The notes beneath the pieces were generated by a model, which saw only the letters and a program-made list of their open reading frames with translations, did no database searches and was not told the origin of the DNA. DNA of 64,000 bases from a bacterium (lineage in GTDB: Bacteria; CLD3; SB21): contig WBUR01000007.1 in the NCBI GenBank assembly GCA_008933615.1, positions 1 through 64,000 on the forward strand. The letters are read 5' to 3'. A program made the position numbers and the translations under genes. Shown here one piece after another: positions 8,001 to 17,152 of the stretch; positions within the stretch are counted from its first letter, which is position 1; each line of letters opens with the position of its first letter.

Positions 8001-10031
8001 ATGGCAAGAGAAAATAAAGCTACCGTAGCCGCTGTGATCAGCAACCAGGAAATTCTGGCCGAGATCAATCTGATTTCACAGATACAGCAGATAGAAACGC
8101 GCTTCGCCACAGAGCCTGATAGCATAAGGTTTGCACAACTCGCCGATGCCTATCTCGGTATCGGTGATTTTGAACATGCAATAAAGCTCTGCGAACAGGG
8201 CCTGGTAAAACATCCGCAATACGATACCGGCACATTGGTGCTGGCGAAATCACATTATCTCAGCGGCAATAAGAAAAAAGCGCGCGAAGTGCTGCAAGAT
8301 TTTCTAATTACGCATCCGGCAAGTTTATCGGGACATAAATTACTTGGCGACTTGTCTCTAGAAGAGGATGACGTTGCAGGTACTGTTTCTCATTACCGCA
8401 TCGCATTGCGTTTTGACCCGATTAACAGACAGATCATACAGACTCTTGTCGATTTGAAAGATAAATATCAGAAGATTAAAGAATCAAAACCCTCCGATGA
8501 GGAAGAGGAAGAAGTTGTCAAAACGGTCGCGAAGAAAGCAGAACCAACCGTTCCTCCCGATACACAGGTGAAGAAAACTTCACCGGTCAGTGAGGAGAAG
8601 CCCGCTGTAAAACCAGCGCCGGATAAGGAAGACAACAAACTAGATTCTTTCATCGAAGATGCGATTCAGCCAATGGAAGATCGGGTTGAATTTAAGCCCA
8701 TTGAAGTTAAACCCGCAAAGACGGAACCGGTTATTGCCAAAACTCAGGAAAAACCGAAAGCCGAAGAAAAACCAAGCGAATTCTCTCCTGCGTACACCGA
8801 CAATAACGGCATCATGTATTTCTACGATGACGATGAAGTGTCATTTGAACAATACAAAAAACGCCTTGATTTACAAAAAGCCGGAAAGGCGCTCATTCTT
8901 GAACGGGCTTTGCTTGATCAGAAATTGGCCGAAAAAGGCATAAAAACTGCAGTTAAAACACGAAAAGCGGAAGACGACGCCTTCGCTGCGCAGGCTGAAT
9001 CTGCAATTGACATGGAGATTACGCCTAAAGGATTTGAATTCGAAGCTGAAAAAGAGAAACCGAAGAAAATCGCCACTTTTGAGGAACATATAGATGCGTC
9101 GATGGCAAAAGAGGAAGAAGATCTCCTTACGGCTGCAGAACAGGAAGCCGCGCTTTCAGAGATCGAAATGTCTTATAAAGATTATCTCGACATCCTGACT
9201 AATGAAGAAGATTTGTTAGAGGCTTTGTTTCAAGAGGAACATGAAGCGGGTATCGAAGAGGAAAAAGAGGACAAAGCAGGACGTATTCTCGCAACCGCTG
9301 AAGATAGCGAGAAACCGTTAAGTTCGACTACTGAAGCCGATCAGCCGATTCCGTATTTGGATTATGTCCAGAGTCTCGAAAGTGATTCGGATATTACGGA
9401 AGCAAGTTTCACAACTCAATCTGCAGTTACGGAAAAGGAGGAAACGATCGGATTTAGCGAATTTTCATCCTATCTCGATGATTCGGACGATACGATTGAT
9501 TATGCATCTTATGCTATGCTGCTTGAGGTTGAAGGTAGCTCGGCAAAAACATTATGGGCTGATGTTCCTGCGACGGTAGAGTCAGCTGTAAGCTACAACG
9601 ATTACATCGTGTCTGCGCCTGCGGCAGAAAAAGCATATGCCGTATTCAAAACACCTGATGAAGATAAGAAACAAGAAAAAGCCAAGGAAGTATCGGCAGC
9701 GGATGCGGTAGTCGAAGCGACCGTCACTGGAGCCAAAACGGTTGTAGAATCCGTTGTGAAGGCGGAAGCCGCTAAGACAATACAGCCTGAGATCAAAGAA
9801 GAAATAACGGAAGAAACTGATGATTACCAGGAAGAGGAATTTGAAACAGAAATTAATCCTCAGGATGCAACGCCTGAATTGGTAGAAAAACTTGCGGCAC
9901 GAGGACAGTACGGATCGGCGTATAAAGTATGTAAAATGCTTAAAGTAAAAAACCCTACCGACGCTAAAGTGGATAGAAAAATTTTGGAACTTAAACGTCT
10001 TTACGTTTGGAGCAGCCAGATGGTAGGATAG
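8001..10031 (+). CDS. Long acidic TPR protein with repeated short aromatic motifs
   Basis: 676 residues. Two to three TPR-like helical hairpins occupy roughly residues 15-150, and another TPR-like pair ends the protein (about 630-670). Between them lie some 480 residues rich in Glu, Lys, Asp, Ala, Pro and Ser that look disordered. In that linker a short motif of the form [VIM]-x-[YF]-x-x-[YF] followed by hydrophobic residues recurs at residues 280, 390, 450, 483, 499 and 530 (for example MSYKDYLDIL, IPYLDYVQSL). No signal peptide is seen, so it is probably cytoplasmic, perhaps a scaffold. It follows the glycosyltransferase by 15 bases. I do not recognise a named family. Confidence 0.75.
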   Translation: MARENKATVAAVISNQEILAEINLISQIQQIETRFATEPDSIRFAQLADAYLGIGDFEHAIKLCEQGLVKHPQYDTGTLVLAKSHYLSGNKKKAREVLQDFLITHPASLSGHKLLGDLSLEEDDVAGTVSHYRIALRFDPINRQIIQTLVDLKDKYQKIKESKPSDEEEEEVVKTVAKKAEPTVPPDTQVKKTSPVSEEKPAVKPAPDKEDNKLDSFIEDAIQPMEDRVEFKPIEVKPAKTEPVIAKTQEKPKAEEKPSEFSPAYTDNNGIMYFYDDDEVSFEQYKKRLDLQKAGKALILERALLDQKLAEKGIKTAVKTRKAEDDAFAAQAESAIDMEITPKGFEFEAEKEKPKKIATFEEHIDASMAKEEEDLLTAAEQEAALSEIEMSYKDYLDILTNEEDLLEALFQEEHEAGIEEEKEDKAGRILATAEDSEKPLSSTTEADQPIPYLDYVQSLESDSDITEASFTTQSAVTEKEETIGFSEFSSYLDDSDDTIDYASYAMLLEVEGSSAKTLWADVPATVESAVSYNDYIVSAPAAEKAYAVFKTPDEDKKQEKAKEVSAADAVVEATVTGAKTVVESVVKAEAAKTIQPEIKEEITEETDDYQEEEFETEINPQDATPELVEKLAARGQYGSAYKVCKMLKVKNPTDAKVDRKILELKRLYVWSSQMVG

Positions 10032-10167
10032 AAATTACCCTGCATTTTTATTGAAACTCTGCTTCGATCGTATTATTTTACTCCGCGATTTTGAAGTGCC
10101 CCACGCATACCGGAAAAACAGACTGATATGCGGTTTCTACGACACATAATAGAAGGAGACATTGGAC

Positions 10168-10548
10168 ATGAATTTCCCTGAAGATCTACTTTACAGCACC
10201 AGTCACGAATGGGTCAAACTCAACGGCGATGAAGCGACCATCGGCATTACCGAATATGCGCAGTCTGAACTGGGTGATATTATTTTTGTTGAAACTCCCG
10301 AAGTCGGGCGAAAGATCCAGCCGGGTCAGCCTTTTGGATCCATCGAAGCCGTGAAAACGGTCAGTGACCTGTACGGGCCGCTCACCGGTGAAGTAACCGC
10401 CGTGAATAGTAAGCTCACCGATACCCCTGAAGTCATTAATTCCGATCCGTACGGCGAAGGATGGATCATTAAAATGAAGGTGACCGACGCTTCTGCAAAA
10501 GCAAAACTGTTATCTGTTCAAAAGTACAAAGAAACTACCGCGCACTAA
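10168..10548 (+). CDS. gcvH: Glycine cleavage system H protein
   Basis: 126 residues, normal length. H protein carries the aminomethyl group on a lipoyl-lysine between the P, T and L proteins. The lipoylation site IEAVKTVSDLYGPLTG places the modified Lys at residue 63. I chose ATG 10168, nine bases after AAGGAG; an in-frame TTG at 10162 is too close to it. gcvP lies 3.3 kb downstream with two signalling genes between. No gcvT gene is in the window; a lipoamide dehydrogenase (L protein) gene is at 41168-42568. Confidence 0.95.
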   Translation: MNFPEDLLYSTSHEWVKLNGDEATIGITEYAQSELGDIIFVETPEVGRKIQPGQPFGSIEAVKTVSDLYGPLTGEVTAVNSKLTDTPEVINSDPYGEGWIIKMKVTDASAKAKLLSVQKYKETTAH

Positions 10549-10592
10549 ATAAAGCGAAATACCTCCGCGAGATTTTAGAAACCACAACGGCA

Positions 10593-12740
10593 ATGGCAAA
10601 AAAAAAACCATCCTTGAAGACTACCATTTCAAAAACTTCCCCGCATAACAAGCCGGCTGGACGGAAAAGTATTTCTAGGAAAGACCGCCCTAAAAAAAAA
10701 ACTGAACCGGTTGGTTTTCTGTTAGAAACATTAATTCAAAGTTCACCTGACGCACTTTTGATCATTGGCCCCGACGGAAAAGTCATCCGATATAATAAAA
10801 AATTTACGGCCCTCCTCGCTGTAAACTCCGGTGTGGCGTTAATATCCGAAGAAGACATTATTACTCAATTAAAAAGCTATCTGCCTTCATATCTACTCCA
10901 AAAGATTGAGTCCGAAAATGGTCCAAATTTTTCATGTAGGGAAGACGTTGAGTTTAGTCACCCGGATGTCAAATACGTTCAATGCCAGATCCAACCAATG
11001 CTGGATACATCCGGAAATTACGCTGGGAAATTATGGGTGATTCGCGACAGAACTGATCTAGTTCAGAATCAGAAATCAGTAGAACATGCCTCGCGCGATA
11101 TAGAAAAGCGAAAATTTGATTTTGAAAAAAAGAGCCAGGATTTAGGAAAAGCTTACCGCGAGGTTGAAGAACTGAATAAAAGCGTAACGGAAGCCAATCG
11201 CCTCAAGTCCGAATTCTTGTCCAACATGAGCCATGAATTACGTACGCCTTTGAACTCTATCCTCGCGCTTTCAAGTATTTTGCTGGCGAGAATGGACGGC
11301 GATCTCAATGAGGAACAGGAAAAACAACTGAAGATCATTGAAAAAAGCGGAAAGAATTTATTACGCTTGATTAATGATATTTTAGATCTTTCCAAGATCG
11401 ACTCAGGACGAATGGATATTTTCAACTCCGAATACGCCGTACACGATTTCACCGAATCGCTGCGCATGACCATTATGCCGATGCTGAAAGAGACCGACCT
11501 CGCATTCAATATCGATGTGGAAGAGGGAATCGATATCCATAGTTCGGATGAAAATAAACTGAAACAAATATTACTTAATCTTATTTCAAACGCTATTAAG
11601 TTCACCCATAAAGGCAGTGTTACGCTTCTCGTTAAGCGTACTAAGTTTGATGATGTGCTTGAATACTCAGTCAAAGATACCGGGATTGGGATCGAACCTT
11701 CAAATTTTGAAACGATTTTCGACCCGTTCAGACAACTGGACGGGTCAGCCACACGTAAGTACGGCGGAACGGGACTGGGTTTGGCTGTAACGAAAAAACT
11801 GGTGGACTTACTTGGCGGCAAGATCTGGGTTGAAAGCGAACCGGGTAAAGGTTCGGCATTTAAGTTCATACTTCCGTCTAAATTGCGTGGTACAACTTCA
11901 TCCGTTTTGTCTGATACCGAAATTGCCGGAATGATTTCAAAAGAAAAAAAACCAACTGAGTCTCCGGAGAATAAAGAAATTCAAATTGATCCGAGCAAAA
12001 AGATTATCATGGTTGTGGATGATGATAATGAGTTCCTGTATGTCATGAAAAAGTATGTCAGCGAAGGTAACTATCAAATTATAACAGTTCAAGACGGCGA
12101 ATCGGCCATTAAGACGGCTATCAAATACAACCCTGACGTTATTACTTTGGATATCATGATGCCGAAAAAAGACGGATGGGAAATTTTACAGGAATTAAAG
12201 CGTACACCCCAAACCAAAGATATCCCTGTTGCGATTATATCCATGATTGACAACAAAAAACTTGGCTACAGCCTCGGCACGGCGGATTATATTGTCAAAC
12301 CTGTGATTCAGGACATGCTGTTAAAAAGACTAAACAAATTAAGTGAAGAACGCGGACTGAAAAAAATCCTGATCGTTGACGACGATCTGTCGCAGGCTGA
12401 GCTGGTTGAGGAAATTCTCGAAAGCGATGATTTTGTTTCTGAAGTTGCTACCAGCGGTGAAATGGCGATTCAATTAGCCAAACGAAAACCCTATGATTTG
12501 GTGATCCTTGATCTACTGATGCCGCAAATTGACGGCTTTGCTGTGCTTAAAAATTTGCAAAACGACCCTCTGACGGAAAAAATGCCGGTTCTGATCCTGA
12601 CGGGGAAATTATTGACACAGGAAGATCAAAAAAAATTGACCGGACGTCATTATTATGTATTTCAAAAAAGCATGTTCTCAAGGGAAAAACTTTTGGAACA
12701 GATTCACGTGATACTGAAAAAGGATACCCAGCGCATTTAG
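10593..12740 (+). CDS. Soluble hybrid histidine kinase (PAS-HisKA-HATPase-REC-REC)
   Basis: 715 residues, no membrane segment. A Lys-rich tail (1-40, beginning with a run of ten A bases in the DNA) precedes a PAS-like domain (about 45-155), a coiled coil, and a HisKA domain with the phospho-acceptor His214 in SHELRTPLN. The ATPase domain shows LISNAIKFT, DTGIGI and GGTGLGLAVTKKL. Two receiver domains follow, with acceptor Asp520 (LDIMMP) and Asp640 (LDLLMP). Its stop is immediately followed by the next gene (TAGGATG), so the kinase and the GGDEF-like regulator are co-translated. Input signal unknown; its position between gcvH and gcvP suggests a link to glycine or one-carbon status, which is inference. 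Confidence 0.9.
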   Translation: MAKKKPSLKTTISKTSPHNKPAGRKSISRKDRPKKKTEPVGFLLETLIQSSPDALLIIGPDGKVIRYNKKFTALLAVNSGVALISEEDIITQLKSYLPSYLLQKIESENGPNFSCREDVEFSHPDVKYVQCQIQPMLDTSGNYAGKLWVIRDRTDLVQNQKSVEHASRDIEKRKFDFEKKSQDLGKAYREVEELNKSVTEANRLKSEFLSNMSHELRTPLNSILALSSILLARMDGDLNEEQEKQLKIIEKSGKNLLRLINDILDLSKIDSGRMDIFNSEYAVHDFTESLRMTIMPMLKETDLAFNIDVEEGIDIHSSDENKLKQILLNLISNAIKFTHKGSVTLLVKRTKFDDVLEYSVKDTGIGIEPSNFETIFDPFRQLDGSATRKYGGTGLGLAVTKKLVDLLGGKIWVESEPGKGSAFKFILPSKLRGTTSSVLSDTEIAGMISKEKKPTESPENKEIQIDPSKKIIMVVDDDNEFLYVMKKYVSEGNYQIITVQDGESAIKTAIKYNPDVITLDIMMPKKDGWEILQELKRTPQTKDIPVAIISMIDNKKLGYSLGTADYIVKPVIQDMLLKRLNKLSEERGLKKILIVDDDLSQAELVEEILESDDFVSEVATSGEMAIQLAKRKPYDLVILDLLMPQIDGFAVLKNLQNDPLTEKMPVLILTGKLLTQEDQKKLTGRHYYVFQKSMFSREKLLEQIHVILKKDTQRI

Positions 12741-12741
12741 G

Positions 12742-13797
12742 ATGAGCATACAATACAAAATTTTAATCGTAGATGATAATGAGCATAGCCGCTATTCGCT
12801 GCAAAAGACGCTCCAAAGGCCTGAATACCAGTTTATTGAAGCCCATGATGGTTCTTCCGCTATTCAGCTGGTCCAATCGATTAAACCGGACTTAATTCTG
12901 CTTGATGTTCGCCTCCCGGGTATTGACGGTTTTCAAATATGCGAATCCATTCGTCAGTTTGAAAAACATGTTCCGATAGTGTTTGTCACGGCCAACCTTA
13001 AAGAATTCGTTGATCAAGTACACGGATTTGAAAAAGGCGGCGACGATTATATTATCCAGCCGTATGATCCGAAAGAATTGATCATAAAAATAAAAGTTTT
13101 GCTGCGTAATAAGAGACTCTACGATGAATTGCTCGAAGAAGTTCAGAAATTAGATAAAATGAAGTCGGATTTAAATTCATCCAACGAGAAATTGAAAGAA
13201 GTGAATTCGCAGTTGGCAGAAAAAAACGACTTTCTCGTATCTCTTACCATTACTGATCCGCTTACCTCATTATACAACCGAAAATATTTCCATCAGCGAA
13301 TTGAAAAGGAAATAAGCGCGGTAAAGCGTTATAAACACGATTCGAGCGCTGCTATCTTAGATATCGACCATTATAAAAAAGTGAATGAGCGTTTCAGCCG
13401 GCAACAAGGTGACGTCGTTCTAAAGGAACTGTCCAGTATATTGGTCAACAGCGTACGTAATTCGGATGTGGTCACTCGTTTTGACGGAGGCAAGTTTGCA
13501 ATAATTTTTACCCACACACCGGAAGAGAATGCGCTCACAAAAGCGCGAATGATTCATGAGTCTATTATGGCTTACCCTTTTCCTGTATACGAAGATCTTA
13601 TTTCGGAAGATGTTTGGAATTCTTTGTCGACTAAGTCAATTCAATTGACGGCAAGTATTGCCGTCGCCGGGTTATCGCGCGACTGGATCAAAAATGAAGC
13701 CGACCTGATTGGAGCATTGAATGATTCCATCGATCAGGCTAAACACCAGGGCGGTAACCGTGTCTTAACAGTAACTCAAAATATGCAGCAGCAATAG
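12742..13797 (+). CDS. Response regulator with degenerate GGDEF domain
   Basis: 351 residues. The receiver domain keeps acceptor Asp55 (LLDVRLPGIDGF), but the usual Lys of the KP motif is Gln106 (IIQPYDP). A coiled coil (about 130-165) leads to a diguanylate-cyclase-like domain with a normal start (TDPLTSLYNRKYF). Its signature is altered to DGGKF at 248-252 where active enzymes have GGDEF, so cyclic-di-GMP synthesis is unlikely. It may act as a binding or scaffolding output for the kinase encoded just upstream. gcvP starts 15 bases after its stop. Confidence 0.88.
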   Translation: MSIQYKILIVDDNEHSRYSLQKTLQRPEYQFIEAHDGSSAIQLVQSIKPDLILLDVRLPGIDGFQICESIRQFEKHVPIVFVTANLKEFVDQVHGFEKGGDDYIIQPYDPKELIIKIKVLLRNKRLYDELLEEVQKLDKMKSDLNSSNEKLKEVNSQLAEKNDFLVSLTITDPLTSLYNRKYFHQRIEKEISAVKRYKHDSSAAILDIDHYKKVNERFSRQQGDVVLKELSSILVNSVRNSDVVTRFDGGKFAIIFTHTPEENALTKARMIHESIMAYPFPVYEDLISEDVWNSLSTKSIQLTASIAVAGLSRDWIKNEADLIGALNDSIDQAKHQGGNRVLTVTQNMQQQ

Positions 13798-13812
13798 GAG
13801 AATAGAATTAAC

Positions 13813-16674
13813 ATGAACACGGAACATGATGGAAGTTTTGAAACGCGCCATATAGGGCCGAATCCGGATGAGACAAAAGCAATGTTGGATGTCATCGGTG
13901 TATCTTCGCTGGACAATTTAATTAATCAAACGGTCCCTGAACTCATACGTCTTACCAAGGAAATGAATCTTCCTCCTGCTTTGGGCGAGTATGACGTATT
14001 AAAGGAAATGAAGAGTATTGCATCAAAGAATAAAGTTTACAAGTCTTATATCGGGATGGGATATTACGGATGCATAACGCCAACGGTTATCCTGAGAAAT
14101 ATTCTGGAGAACCCGAGTTGGTATACGCAATATACTCCCTATCAAGCTGAAATCGCCCAGGGACGGCTAGAGGCGTTGCTCAATTATCAGACGATGATAT
14201 CGGATTTGACAGCTTTACCGGTCGCTAACGCTTCTTTGCTCGACGAAGGAACGGCCGCGGCCGAGGCTATGCATATGTTGCACGCGTCACAAACCGATTC
14301 GAAACGAAACAGATTTTTTGTTTCACAGAACTGCTTTCCGCAAACTATCGATATTCTAAAAACGCGCGCGAATCCCCTCGGAATTAAGATCATCGTAGGC
14401 GATCACACAAAGTTTGATTACACAAAGAATTTCTTCGGAGCGCTTGTTCAATATCCTGACTGCGATGGTGAGATCATTGATTACAAAGATTTCTGCAGTA
14501 AGATCCATGATCAAGGAGGGTATGTCGCGGTGGCCGCTGACCTGCTCAGTCTTGCGCTTCTGACGCCGCCGGGTGAGTGGGGCGCAGACGTCGTTGTCGG
14601 ATCTTCGCAGCGTTTTGGAATTCCGATGGGTTACGGCGGGCCTCATGCAGGCTATTTTTCAACTAAGGACGAGTTCAAACGAAAGATCCCTGGACGCATA
14701 ATCGGTGTATCCATTGATTCGCACGGAAAACGCGCTCTGCGTATGGCATTACAGACACGCGAGCAGCATATTCGCCGAGAAAAAGCCACGAGCAATATTT
14801 GCACTGCGCAGGTTCTATTGGCCAATATGGCCGGCATGTATGCCGTATATCACGGCCCTAAGGGAATTAAAAATATTGCATCCCGCGTCAATCAATTAGC
14901 GTCCGTTTTGAATAAGGGTCTGGAAGAACTCGGATTCAAGCAACTCAATCAAAACTATTTTGATACGATTAAGATTCTCATAAAAGATGCCGCTTTATAT
15001 AAAAGAGTCAAGAAAGCGGCTTTAGGAATTCAGATTAATTTGAGGTATATCGACAAACAAACAGTAGGTATTTCTATTGACGAAACGACGTCTGCATCCG
15101 ATATCCAGAGGATTACCAATATGTTTGCTGCAGCCAAAGGAGTCCCTGCGGTTTCAATTGATATGGATGTTCAGAATTTTCTGCCGCTGACCCTGATTCG
15201 AAAAACTGCTTATTTACAGCATCCTGTATTTAATTCTCATCATTCGGAAGCGGAAATGCTACGCTATATCAAGTCACTTGAAAACAAAGACCTGTCCCTC
15301 GCTAATTCCATGATTCCGCTTGGCTCATGTACGATGAAATTGAACGCCACGACAGAAATGATACCCGTAAGTTGGCCGGAATTTGCTGCTCTACATCCAT
15401 TTACGCCGATTAATCAGACTTCAGGTTATCAACAAATATTTCTTGAACTTGAAAATTATCTTAATGAAATCACGGGTTTTGCAGCCACGTCACTTCAGCC
15501 GAATGCCGGCGCGCAGGGCGAGTATACCGGATTGATGGTAATTAGGGCTTATTTAAAAAGCATGAAGCAATCTCATCGCAACGTCGCATTAATCCCGTCA
15601 TCTGCACACGGAACTAATCCTGCAAGCGCCGTTATGGCGGGCATGCAGGTTGTCGTAATCAAATGCGATGACCATGGAAATATTGATGTAAATGACCTGA
15701 AAGAAAAGGCGGAACAGCATAAAGAAAATCTTGCGGCATTAATGGTTACGTATCCGTCGACGCATGGCGTGTTCGAAGAAAGTATTAATGAAATGTGCGC
15801 GATCGTACATCAGCACGGCGGCCAGGTATACATGGACGGCGCCAATATGAATGCGCAAGTCGGATTGACCAACCCGGCAATGATCGGCGCAGACGTATGC
15901 CATTTGAATTTACATAAGACATTTTGTATTCCGCACGGCGGCGGCGGCCCAGGAATGGGACCTATTTGTGTAGCAAGCCACCTTGCTCCATTCCTGCCCG
16001 GACACACGGTTGTAAAGACGGGCGGCAGACAGGCTATTACGGCTGTTTCTGCTGCACCGTGGGGCAGCGCCAGTATTTTGTTAATTTCCTATATCTACAT
16101 TCGGATGATGGGCGCTCGCGGACTTACGAATGCAACAAAGTACGCCATTCTCAATGCAAACTATATCAAATCCAGATTGCGCGGTTATTATGAGGCGCTA
16201 TACTCCGGTAAAAACGGTCGAAGTGCGCACGAAATGATTCTTGATACCCGCGTTTTTAAAACTACGGCGAATGTCGAAGTGATCGATATTGCAAAACGAC
16301 TGATGGATTATGGTTTTCACGCGCCAACGGTTTCATTTCCCGTTCCGGGAACCTTGATGGTAGAGCCTACGGAAAGCGAACCTAAGCCTGAACTCGACCG
16401 TTTCTGCGATGCGTTGATCTCTATTCGAAAAGAAATTGAAGAAATCGAAAAGGGGGAGTCAGACAAGGAAAATAATGTTTTAAAAAATGCGCCGCATACC
16501 ATCGAAACGCTTGTTGCGGATGATTGGAAATATCCCTATTTGCGCGAAAAAGCGGCATATCCATTATCGTTTTTAAGAACCGCTAAATTCTGGCCGAGCG
16601 TTGGACGAGTTAACGATGCTCACGGCGACCGGAATCTTATCTGTAGCTGTCCGCCGGTTGAAAGTTATACTTAA
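13813..16674 (+). CDS. gcvP: Glycine dehydrogenase (decarboxylating), P protein, single chain
   Basis: 953 residues, the full-length fused form rather than separate alpha and beta chains. The PLP enzyme decarboxylates glycine and passes the aminomethyl group to the H protein. Conserved segments include RHIGPN near the start, the glycine-rich YGGPHAGYF, and the PLP-binding Lys702 in [26 protein letters not shown] lies 12 bases ahead of ATG 13813. It follows the REC-GGDEF gene closely, so it is probably co-transcribed with gcvH and the two signalling genes. Confidence 0.97.
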   Translation: MNTEHDGSFETRHIGPNPDETKAMLDVIGVSSLDNLINQTVPELIRLTKEMNLPPALGEYDVLKEMKSIASKNKVYKSYIGMGYYGCITPTVILRNILENPSWYTQYTPYQAEIAQGRLEALLNYQTMISDLTALPVANASLLDEGTAAAEAMHMLHASQTDSKRNRFFVSQNCFPQTIDILKTRANPLGIKIIVGDHTKFDYTKNFFGALVQYPDCDGEIIDYKDFCSKIHDQGGYVAVAADLLSLALLTPPGEWGADVVVGSSQRFGIPMGYGGPHAGYFSTKDEFKRKIPGRIIGVSIDSHGKRALRMALQTREQHIRREKATSNICTAQVLLANMAGMYAVYHGPKGIKNIASRVNQLASVLNKGLEELGFKQLNQNYFDTIKILIKDAALYKRVKKAALGIQINLRYIDKQTVGISIDETTSASDIQRITNMFAAAKGVPAVSIDMDVQNFLPLTLIRKTAYLQHPVFNSHHSEAEMLRYIKSLENKDLSLANSMIPLGSCTMKLNATTEMIPVSWPEFAALHPFTPINQTSGYQQIFLELENYLNEITGFAATSLQPNAGAQGEYTGLMVIRAYLKSMKQSHRNVALIPSSAHGTNPASAVMAGMQVVVIKCDDHGNIDVNDLKEKAEQHKENLAALMVTYPSTHGVFEESINEMCAIVHQHGGQVYMDGANMNAQVGLTNPAMIGADVCHLNLHKTFCIPHGGGGPGMGPICVASHLAPFLPGHTVVKTGGRQAITAVSAAPWGSASILLISYIYIRMMGARGLTNATKYAILNANYIKSRLRGYYEALYSGKNGRSAHEMILDTRVFKTTANVEVIDIAKRLMDYGFHAPTVSFPVPGTLMVEPTESEPKPELDRFCDALISIRKEIEEIEKGESDKENNVLKNAPHTIETLVADDWKYPYLREKAAYPLSFLRTAKFWPSVGRVNDAHGDRNLICSCPPVESYT

Positions 16675-16690
16675 GAAAACTGTTGCGTCG

Positions 16691-16720
16691 TTCGATTAAA
16701 TACTTTATATTTGCAGCCCA
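16691..16720 (+). promoter_or_regulatory. Possible Bacteroidota-type promoter for rpoZ
   Basis: A TTG at about 16683-16685 and TATATTTG at about 16706-16713 are some 20 bases apart, matching the -33 TTG / -7 TAnnTTTG layout of Bacteroidota housekeeping promoters. It lies about 55 bases before the rpoZ start. Only a pattern match. Confidence 0.35.
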
Positions 16721-16766
16721 ATTGAGAATAAGATATTGTTTATAAAAAATATAAGGAGAATCTTTC

Positions 16767-17051
16767 ATGCCCGTAAAAGCATTTCCATTTGATAAACTGG
16801 ATGAAAAGATCGAAAACGTATACGAAGCGGTGATCATTGCCGCTCGGCGCGCACGTCAGATCAATGACGAACAAATGATTCAGGTTCGTACTCTAATGGA
16901 AGGCGAGGATGCTGAGGATGACGAGGCGCCGCGTATTAACCGCGAAGACATTCTCGATCTTGAAAAATTACCTAAACCGGTCGCGACAGCTCTCAAAGAA
17001 TTACTGGATCAAAAACTCGAACACGAGTATCTGGATAAAGAGGAAAAATAG
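16767..17051 (+). CDS. rpoZ: RNA polymerase omega subunit
   Basis: 94 residues, normal for omega. The conserved helix ENVYEAVIIAARRARQIND matches the omega core that latches the beta-prime C-terminus and helps RNA polymerase assemble; an acidic segment and a TALKELLDQKLEHEYLDKEE tail follow. It starts at ATG 16767 after AAGGAGAAT. It precedes coaBC as in many bacteria, but gmk, the usual upstream partner, is 12 kb away. Confidence 0.9.
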   Translation: MPVKAFPFDKLDEKIENVYEAVIIAARRARQINDEQMIQVRTLMEGEDAEDDEAPRINREDILDLEKLPKPVATALKELLDQKLEHEYLDKEEK

Positions 17052-17079
17052 ATCTCTGTTCTCTGCAGAATTTTATTCT

Positions 17080-17126
17080 AATTCCAAATAACAAACTTTA
17101 TCCAAAAAAGTCTGTTATTTGGAATT
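17080..17126 (+). terminator. 14-bp perfect inverted repeat after rpoZ
   Basis: Arms 17080-17093 and 17113-17126 are perfect 14-base inverted copies (AATTCCAAATAACA and its complement) around a 19-base loop, followed by TCTTATTTT. This may be an attenuating or terminating hairpin between rpoZ and coaBC. The stem is AT-rich and the T tract broken, so termination could be partial. Confidence 0.5.
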
Positions 17127-17152
17127 TCTTATTTTACCCGTAGGAAAATGTT

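Noticed and set aside
10032-10167. Possible glycine riboswitch before gcvH
   Set aside because: I could not find the conserved glycine aptamer features; only a weak CGCATA/TATGCG inverted repeat is present.
11153-11869. Minus-strand open frame of 238 codons inside the histidine kinase gene
   Set aside because: Ser-rich shadow of a real kinase with intact HisKA/ATPase motifs on the plus strand.
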